Assembly (NCBI GenBank): GCA_020636995.1
Contig: JACJWU010000002.1
Location: forward strand, 375,290-439,289
DNA: 64,000 nucleotides
Source of the DNA: Actinomycetota bacterium
GTDB taxonomy: Bacteria > Actinomycetota > Actinomycetes > S36-B12 > UBA10799
Direction: 5' to 3'
A program made the translations under genes and the position numbers. How positions within the stretch are numbered: the stretch's first letter is position 1; every line of letters starts with the position of its first letter. Below the pieces are notes generated by a model. That model saw only the letters and a program-made list of their open reading frames with translations. It ran no database searches and was not told the origin of the DNA. This document shows, one piece after another, positions 59,570-64,000 of the stretch.

Positions 59570-60325
59570 TCAGGCCGCTGACGCCTGGGCCAGGGTGAGC
59601 ACCGACATGGCCAGGACCAGACTGGCGAACCCGATCCCGAGGCCCCGTTCCGACCAGCGGTTGGACCAGCGCGCGGCCAGTGCGCTGCTGATCAGCACGA
59701 ACGCGGCCACTACAACGGTCGCTGTGAGGTCCAATGCCTCCCCGGCGCGGGGGATGAACGCCACGGCGGAGTTCAAGGTGATGACCAGCAGTGCCGTGGC
59801 GGTGGCCCGGTACATGCTCATGCCCATGACCAGGGCGAGGGCCGGCACCACGAGGAAGCCACCCCCGACTCCGAAGAAGCCGGTGAACAGCCCCACGACG
59901 AGGGCGGCGACCACCACCAGCCACCAGGCCTGACGAGCACGAGGGGTCGACTGCCCGCCGTCACCGGAACGCAAGGACTTGCGCAGCATCAGGGTGCCCG
60001 CCACCACCAGGACCACGGCGAAACCCCACAACTGGATCCGGTCATCGGTCACCAGAGCCAGCCGGGATCCGGCGATCGCGCCGGCGGCACCAAGGGCGCT
60101 GAAGACCACACCCTCCCGCCATGCGATCCGCCCGGCCCTTGCGTGCGGGATGAGACCCCCCATCGCCCCGATGCCGACGACCACCAAGGATGTGGTGCCG
60201 GCCTCATCTGTGGGAACGCCGGCTGCCACCAACAACGGGATCGCCAGGATGCCGCCGCCGCCTCCGAAGAGGCCCAGCGACAGTCCCAGGGCGATCCCGA
60301 TGAGGGCGAACTCGAGCAGTTCCAC
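59570..60325 (-). CDS. Sulfite exporter TauE/SafE family protein
   Basis: A 251-residue membrane permease of the TauE/SafE family. It has about seven to eight hydrophobic segments in two repeats, marked by LSLGLFGGGGGILAIPLLVAAG and GLFTGFFGVGGGFLVVPALALV, the two glycine-rich repeat motifs. It probably exports sulfite or another sulfur oxyanion made by the operon's dioxygenase and rhodaneses. GTG 60325 starts 6 bp after the rhodanese stop. It is the last gene of the sulfur operon. Confidence 0.88.
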   Translation of the reverse strand: MELLEFALIGIALGLSLGLFGGGGGILAIPLLVAAGVPTDEAGTTSLVVVGIGAMGGLIPHARAGRIAWREGVVFSALGAAGAIAGSRLALVTDDRIQLWGFAVVLVVAGTLMLRKSLRSGDGGQSTPRARQAWWLVVVAALVVGLFTGFFGVGGGFLVVPALALVMGMSMYRATATALLVITLNSAVAFIPRAGEALDLTATVVVAAFVLISSALAARWSNRWSERGLGIGFASLVLAMSVLTLAQASAA

Positions 60326-60331
60326 GACTGG

Positions 60332-60685
60332 CTAGGCGATCCTTCCCGGTCGGCCCCGCCGGTCGAGCACCTGCCCGCCCGCGGACTGCCAGGCACGCAT
60401 CCCGCCGGCGAGGTTGAAGGCCTCGTACCCCTGCTTGCGAAGTTGCGACGTCACAGCGCGGGCTCGGCTGCCGGAGCGGCACACGACGACGATGTTCTTG
60501 CTCGTGGATATGCGGCTGATGCGCGAGTCGAGTTGTCCGCGCGGGATGTGCAACGCCTGCGGTGCGTGCCCGGCGTTCCATTCCCCGGTCTCCCGGACGT
60601 CCACCATCTGTGCACCGGAGCGCACCCATTCGCGGGCGTCGGCACCACTGACCGACGGTACCTTGAAGCGGTCGAAGAGTCCCAT
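60332..60685 (-). CDS. Single-domain rhodanese
   Basis: A 117-residue thiosulfate/persulfide sulfurtransferase domain. The active-site loop is VVVCRSGSRARAV (catalytic Cys in CRSGSR), preceded by MVDVRETGEWNAGHAPQALHIPRG, the usual rhodanese entry with DVRE and GH. ATG 60683-60685; 7 bp separate it from the dioxygenase stop. It would move sulfane sulfur between carriers in the persulfide pathway encoded around it. Confidence 0.9.
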   Translation of the reverse strand: MGLFDRFKVPSVSGADAREWVRSGAQMVDVRETGEWNAGHAPQALHIPRGQLDSRISRISTSKNIVVVCRSGSRARAVTSQLRKQGYEAFNLAGGMRAWQSAGGQVLDRRGRPGRIA

Positions 60686-60692
60686 GCTCGCC

Positions 60693-62129
60693 TCAGTCGG
60701 TGTACGCGTCGCCGAGCATCGTGGCGTGCTCGTCGCGAACGATCGGCAACCCGGCCACAGCAGCGTTGCTGAACTGGTCGTCCACCACGACAACGGGCAC
60801 ACCCGCGCGGGTGAGCAGCGAGGCGCCCACCATGGCGCGGAAGCCGCTGCCACAGGAGATCCACACCGTCGGATCGGCGCCGGCATGTGCCGCCGAGTCG
60901 CTCCAGGCCTTGATCTGCCCGATGTTGTCGGGGAGGTCGTGCAGCGGCACGTGCCGTGCTCCGGCCACATGTCCCTCCTGCCACTCCGTGAGGCGGCGGG
61001 CATCGACGACGATCACATCGGCGTCCTTGTCGAGGGCCTTGGCCAACTCCTGGAAGTCCGCCCGGCGCACCGATCCGATGTCCTCCGGGCCGCGGCTCCA
61101 CGTGCTCGGCTGGCCGACGTTCTGCGCCGCCGGCCGGTCGATGCCGATCCGGACCATGTCGCGCTGGAACTCGGTGATCTGCTCCTGCGTAGCACCCAGC
61201 AGGGTCACCGGAGTGCCCCACGGGATAAGCCATCCCAGGTACGTGATCGCGTTGCCCTCGGCGTCGAAACTGAGGCTGCCCTTGATGTTCTCGGCGGCCC
61301 ACAGGCGACGCTGGCGAAGGTCCACGACCCACTCGCCGGCTTCGATGCGGCGACGTAGTTCCTCGGGGTCGGCATTCTCGGCCGGCGACAGGTCGATCTC
61401 GCGCGCGCCCAACTCGTTGGCCGGACCCATGTGCTTGTAGTAGGCCGGGAAGGCATCCAGGCCGGCCAGCAGCTCGTCCACGAACTCCTGCTCGCTGAGC
61501 AGGGCTGCCGGGTTGGAGGTCGCCTGGTGGCCGACCGTCGACTCGAGTCCGACGGTGGCGGTGGCGCTGCAGAAGGAACCGAAGCCGTGGGTGGGCATGA
61601 CTGCTGCCTCTGCGTCCACGCCGTCGATCAACTTGCGGACCGAGTGCCACTGCGCGTGGGCCAGGCCCTCGGTGGCGTCCGGTCCGATCAGGTCGGGGCG
61701 GCCGACGCTGCCGAAGAGCAGCGAGCCGCCTGTGAACACGGCGCGGTCCTCGCCGTCGGTCGCCACGGCGTAGGACACGTGGTGCGGGGTGTGGCCCGGG
61801 GTGTGCATGACGCGCCACGCCATCGCGCCGGACTCGAAGGTGTCGCCGTCGCCCATCTCTGCGGCGGTGAACTGGTAGTCGTGCCCGACCGGGACCACGT
61901 AGGTGGCACCGAGTTCTTCGGCGAGCACGAGCCCGCCGGACACGTAGTCGTTGTGCACGTGGGTCTCCACCACGTGGGTGACGGTCCAGTCGCGATCGGC
62001 GAGGACGGCGTACACACGGTCGATGTCGCGCTGGGGGTCCACCACGACGGCGGTGCCCTCGTAGCCGACGACGTAGGAGCGGTCGCCCAGGTTCGGGGTT
62101 TCGATGACGAGGATCTCCGGGGTGCTCAT
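60693..62129 (-). CDS. MBL-fold persulfide dioxygenase-like protein fused to rhodanese domain(s)
   Basis: A 478-residue fusion. Residues about 1-240 are a metallo-beta-lactamase fold with THVHNDYVSGG (56-66), HTPGHTPHHVSY and a C-terminal HGFGSFC block, as in ETHE1/persulfide dioxygenase-like bacterial proteins. Rhodanese-like modules follow: a divergent one around 275-350 (WVVDLRQRRLWAAENIKGSL, with no catalytic Cys visible) and a second at about 370-478 with VVDARRLTEWQEGHVAGARH and the Cys loop VWISCGSGFRAMVG. It would oxidise a persulfide to sulfite. ATG 62127-62129 overlaps the previous stop by one base. Confidence 0.85.
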   Translation of the reverse strand: MSTPEILVIETPNLGDRSYVVGYEGTAVVVDPQRDIDRVYAVLADRDWTVTHVVETHVHNDYVSGGLVLAEELGATYVVPVGHDYQFTAAEMGDGDTFESGAMAWRVMHTPGHTPHHVSYAVATDGEDRAVFTGGSLLFGSVGRPDLIGPDATEGLAHAQWHSVRKLIDGVDAEAAVMPTHGFGSFCSATATVGLESTVGHQATSNPAALLSEQEFVDELLAGLDAFPAYYKHMGPANELGAREIDLSPAENADPEELRRRIEAGEWVVDLRQRRLWAAENIKGSLSFDAEGNAITYLGWLIPWGTPVTLLGATQEQITEFQRDMVRIGIDRPAAQNVGQPSTWSRGPEDIGSVRRADFQELAKALDKDADVIVVDARRLTEWQEGHVAGARHVPLHDLPDNIGQIKAWSDSAAHAGADPTVWISCGSGFRAMVGASLLTRAGVPVVVVDDQFSNAAVAGLPIVRDEHATMLGDAYTD

Positions 62130-62461
62130 CAGGAGTGGATCCCTTCGGTGCTGGCGGTGACGACCGGGAAGCCGTTGCGCTGCCACATCTCGGTGCCGCC
62201 ATCGACGTTGATCGCGCGGATGCCTTGGTGGGCCAGCCACATCACGACCTGTCCGGAGCGGTTACCGGTGCGGCAGATCAGGTAGGTGGGGGTTGCGGTG
62301 TTGAGGTCGTCGCGGCGCAGTGGCACCAAGGACATGGGGATCCACTCGGCGCCCGGTACGTGGCCGCCGTCGTATTCCCACTTCTCGCGGACATCGACCA
62401 CGCGCGCGCGGCCGTCGTCCATGAGTGCTTTCAGTTCGTTGACGGAGATCTGTTCGATCAC
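62129..62461 (-). CDS. Single-domain rhodanese
   Basis: A 110-residue rhodanese. Entry motif VVDVREKWEYDGGHVPGAEW and active-site loop YLICRTGNRSGQVV (catalytic Cys). GTG 62461 is the start. It lies between the CstR-like sensor (19 bp away) and the dioxygenase (overlap 1 bp). The two rhodaneses of the operon differ in the Cys loop (CRTGNRS here, CRSGSRA in the other), which may mean different sulfur acceptors. Confidence 0.9.
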   Translation of the reverse strand: MIEQISVNELKALMDDGRARVVDVREKWEYDGGHVPGAEWIPMSLVPLRRDDLNTATPTYLICRTGNRSGQVVMWLAHQGIRAINVDGGTEMWQRNGFPVVTASTEGIHS

Positions 62462-62480
62462 TCCAGGAGTCCTTTCGGGG

Positions 62481-62753
62481 TCAGGCGAGGGAGAGGAAGA
62501 GCTTTTCGAGTTCTGCGAGGTCGGCCTTGTCGTGGGCCTCGGGGTGGGTGGTGCATTCGCGCAGGCTGCTGGCGACCATGGCGAAGCCCGCGCGGTCGAG
62601 CGCCTTGTTCACCGCCGCGAGCTGGGGGAGTACCTCGCGGCAGTCACGGCCCTCTTCGAGCATGCGTACGACAGCGCCGATCTGACCCTGCGCGCGCTTG
62701 AGCCGGTTGACGATGGCGGGGGTGTCCTCGGCCGGCACGCCGACGGAGGTCAC
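62481..62753 (-). CDS. CsoR/CstR-family repressor, persulfide-sensor type
   Basis: A 90-residue four-helix regulator. NRLKRAQGQIGAVVRMLEEG begins the conserved fold. The sensing cysteines are Cys38 (GRDCREV) and Cys67 (LRECTT), 29 residues apart as in CsoR and CstR. The copper sensor's His, four positions before the second Cys, is replaced by Ser63, so persulfide sensing (CstR-like) is more likely than Cu(I) sensing. GTG 62753 overlaps the stop of the upstream small gene (GTGA). The genes around it, all sulfur-handling, support this. Its likely operator is at 62916-62931. Confidence 0.85.
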   Translation of the reverse strand: MTSVGVPAEDTPAIVNRLKRAQGQIGAVVRMLEEGRDCREVLPQLAAVNKALDRAGFAMVASSLRECTTHPEAHDKADLAELEKLFLSLA

Positions 62754-62866
62754 CGGCACTCGCAGCGCTGCTCCGCCGGGAAGCGGCTGAGGATCTGGGT
62801 GGCATGCATGCCACATCCGGAGTAGGTGACCTTCTTGCACGAGGGGCAGGTGGCCGGGCTGCACAT
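62750..62866 (-). CDS. Small Cys-rich protein leading the sulfur operon
   Basis: A 38-residue protein, MCSPATCPSCKKVTYSGCGM then HATQILSRFPAEQ and RCECR, with six cysteines (2, 7, 10, 18, 35, 37) and His21. A CxxC and a CxC pair suggest binding of a metal or sulfane sulfur. ATG 62864-62866 has GGAG eight bases upstream, and its stop overlaps the start of the CstR-like gene. Similar short Cys-rich proteins occur in actinobacteria, but I do not know a function. It is the first gene after the predicted promoter. Confidence 0.7.
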   Translation of the reverse strand: MCSPATCPSCKKVTYSGCGMHATQILSRFPAEQRCECR

Positions 62867-62904
62867 AACTGAACTCCAAATAGGGTAGGGGGGTATGCCT
62901 TGCG

Positions 62905-62941
62905 TTGAGTCCAATATACCCCAGGGGGTATGCTTGTGCAA
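62905..62941. promoter_or_regulatory. Divergent overlapping promoters with CstR/CsoR-type operator
   Basis: The perfect palindrome ATACCCC-AG-GGGGTAT lies at 62916-62931. Rightward: -35 TTGAGT (62905-62910), 18 bp, -10 TATGCT (62929-62934), leading to the AhpD-like gene. Leftward: -35 TTGCAC (62941-62936), 17 bp, -10 TATATT (62918-62913), leading to the small Cys-rich gene. The palindrome fills both spacers and touches both -10 boxes, so one bound repressor would block both promoters. A single half site GGGGTAT is at 62890-62896. Promoter assignments are by eye. Confidence 0.75.
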
Positions 62942-62963
62942 GAAGGACACACAAGGAGGAAGA

Positions 62964-63326
62964 ATGACCTACGGCCAGCAGGTGTTGGATGATCTCCGCC
63001 CCGAGACCCGTGAACTGCGCAGGATGATCCCCGACGTCTACAAGGGGTTCGCCGCGCTGCACGGTGCGGCGTTCGCGCCCGGTGTTCTGGACACCAAGAC
63101 CAAGGAGCTCATCGCCCTCGCGATCGCGGTCAACACCCAGTGCGACGGGTGCATCGCCTCGCACGCCCGGGCCGCTGCCAAGAACGGCGCCACCCTCGAG
63201 GAAGCCGCCGAGGCCATCGGCGTCACCCTGCTGATGGGCGGTGGACCGGCCTCCATCTACGCACCGCGTGCCTACACGGCGTTCCAGGAGTTCTACGAGC
63301 AGATCCACGGCTCGCCCGAGGCGTGA
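62964..63326 (+). CDS. Carboxymuconolactone decarboxylase/AhpD-like protein
   Basis: A 120-residue AhpD-like protein. The redox motif is CDGCIASHARAA (CxxC followed by the family His), preceded by DTKTKELIALAIAVNTQ. ATG 62964 has AGGAGGA upstream; a longer upstream frame is not used because it runs through the promoter. It is divergent from the sulfur operon and shares its operator, so it probably belongs to the same thiol/sulfur stress response, as a thiol peroxidase or disulfide reductase component. Confidence 0.85.
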   Translation: MTYGQQVLDDLRPETRELRRMIPDVYKGFAALHGAAFAPGVLDTKTKELIALAIAVNTQCDGCIASHARAAAKNGATLEEAAEAIGVTLLMGGGPASIYAPRAYTAFQEFYEQIHGSPEA

Positions 63327-63392
63327 TCGGGAGTATCCACAGATAAGGGCCTATCCCTTCCCGCCGGGTTCGGATCCGGTGATCGTCGAGGT

Positions 63393-63746
63393 ATGCACAG
63401 TTCCTTGACGATCACTGGTTCGCTCGCGTCCGAGGTCACGGTCGACGCTGATGGAAACGCCGCAGCAGTTGTGCGGTTCCGCGTCATCATGCGTACCCGG
63501 CGCAAGGATCCGGCCAGTGGACTGTGGGCCAACGACCGCCCCCTCGTGCTGCCGGTGGTCTGTCGCGGCAGGCTCGCCGACAATGTGCTGGGCAGCCTGC
63601 GGCATCAGGATCCGGTGGTCGTCACCGGTCGTCTGCGCATATGTGAGGCGGGACGGCGCCCGTACATCGAACTCGAGGCCTCAGCCGTGGGACCCGACCT
63701 GGCCCGTACCCGCGCAGAGGTGGTCCGGGAGGAGTTGGCTGCCTGA
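63393..63746 (+). CDS. Single-stranded DNA-binding protein-like (OB fold)
   Basis: A 117-residue OB-fold SSB-like protein: SLTITGSLASEVTVDADGNAA, VVRFRVIMRTRRKDPASGLW, LVLPVVCRGRLADNVLGSL and QDPVVVTGRLRI. It lacks the acidic C-terminal tail (DDDxPF) of replicative SSBs and ends REELAA, so it is probably a secondary SSB. ATG 63393 with GAGG upstream. A 44-bp gap separates it from the EttA gene. Confidence 0.85.
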   Translation: MHSSLTITGSLASEVTVDADGNAAAVVRFRVIMRTRRKDPASGLWANDRPLVLPVVCRGRLADNVLGSLRHQDPVVVTGRLRICEAGRRPYIELEASAVGPDLARTRAEVVREELAA

Positions 63747-63790
63747 CGCCCCACACCGGGCGTGCCGAGAGCACGAACTACCCTGGCGGG

Positions 63791-64000
63791 GTGGCTGAAT
63801 TCATCTACACCCTGCGCAAGGCCCGTAAGGCACACGGCGACAAGGTCATCCTCGACGACGTGACACTGTCGTTCCTGCCCGGCGCCAAGATCGGCGTCGT
63901 GGGTCCGAACGGTGCGGGTAAGTCGACCTTGCTGCAGATCATGGCCGGCACCCAGACGGTGTCCAACGGCGACGCGATGCTGTCCCCCGGGTACACCGTG
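63791..64000 (+). CDS. ettA: ABC-F ATPase EttA-like, N-terminal 70 codons
   Basis: The start of an ABC-F protein, cut by the window edge. VAEFIYTLRKARKAHGDKVI and LDDVTLSFLPGAKIGVVGPN precede Walker A GPNGAGKSTLL (residues about 44-54). The opening is that of the energy-dependent translational throttle EttA, a ribosome E-site ATPase that senses the ADP/ATP ratio. GTG 63791 is the start. Only about the first eighth of the gene is visible. Confidence 0.85.
   Translation, partial: MAEFIYTLRKARKAHGDKVILDDVTLSFLPGAKIGVVGPNGAGKSTLLQIMAGTQTVSNGDAMLSPGYTV

Noticed and set aside
62481..62753. Copper-sensing CsoR
   Set aside because: The Cu(I)-ligand His four residues before the second Cys is Ser, and all neighbours handle sulfur, not copper.
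1..64000. CRISPR arrays and riboswitches
   Set aside because: I looked for regular short repeats with unique spacers and for known leader structures and found none.

Overview
The window is high-GC DNA from an actinobacterium; I cannot name the genus. Supporting signs are frequent GTG starts with GTGA/ATGA stop-start overlaps, an F420-type luciferase-like oxidoreductase, an HNH endonuclease of the DUF222/13E12 family, a DUF3516 helicase, a fused oleBC gene and a DinB/DUF664 protein. Most of it is ordinary chromosome with dense genes on both strands, broken by repeats, relics and one possible small genomic island.

Layout. 1-1000: a truncated IS256-family element lying in a dispersed palindromic repeat. 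1065-13127: metabolic genes, including an alkyl-DHAP-synthase-like flavoprotein coupled to an FGGY kinase, class I fructose-bisphosphate aldolase, a PatB/MalY aminotransferase and an LLM flavin oxidoreductase. 13176-22230: a phosphoesterase, a 1754-residue secreted protein, a glycosyltransferase and a response regulator with a degenerate GGDEF domain. 22442-31117: a GlpD-like flavoprotein, the HNH protein, a vapBC relic, a universal stress protein divergent from an amino-acid permease, and secreted proteins. 31169-33226: a two-component system. 33372-39409: SRPBCC, thioesterase, acyl-CoA ligase, a frameshifted trimethylamine-dehydrogenase-like flavoprotein and a Rieske protein. 39739-41224: a channel-like membrane protein and a VapBC pair.

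41350-48296 is bounded by two 28-bp perfect copies of the 3' end of a tRNA-Arg gene. It holds a 2H phosphoesterase, an FG-GAP secreted protein, a frameshifted serine hydrolase, a TAP-type hydrolase and a frameshifted tail-collar-domain protein. No integrase is visible, so it may be a decayed island. A second VapBC pair lies just beyond the tRNA gene.

49481-56446 is a tightly coupled run oleA-oleBC-oleD plus a DUF3516 helicase; the ole genes predict head-to-head condensation of fatty acyl chains to long-chain olefins. 59570-62866 (minus strand) is a reactive-sulfur operon: a small Cys-rich protein, a CstR-like sensor, a rhodanese, an MBL-rhodanese fusion, a second rhodanese and a TauE/SafE exporter. 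It diverges from an AhpD-like gene. A perfect ATACCCC-AG-GGGGTAT palindrome sits inside both predicted divergent promoters, so one regulator probably controls both directions. The window ends with an SSB-like gene and the start of an EttA-type ABC-F gene.

The most unusual structural feature is a 109-bp repeat present in three full copies and one half copy. It carries three GGTTAG motifs facing three CTAACC motifs at 19-20 bp steps. Two of the copies adjoin remnants of a DDE (rve) transposase.
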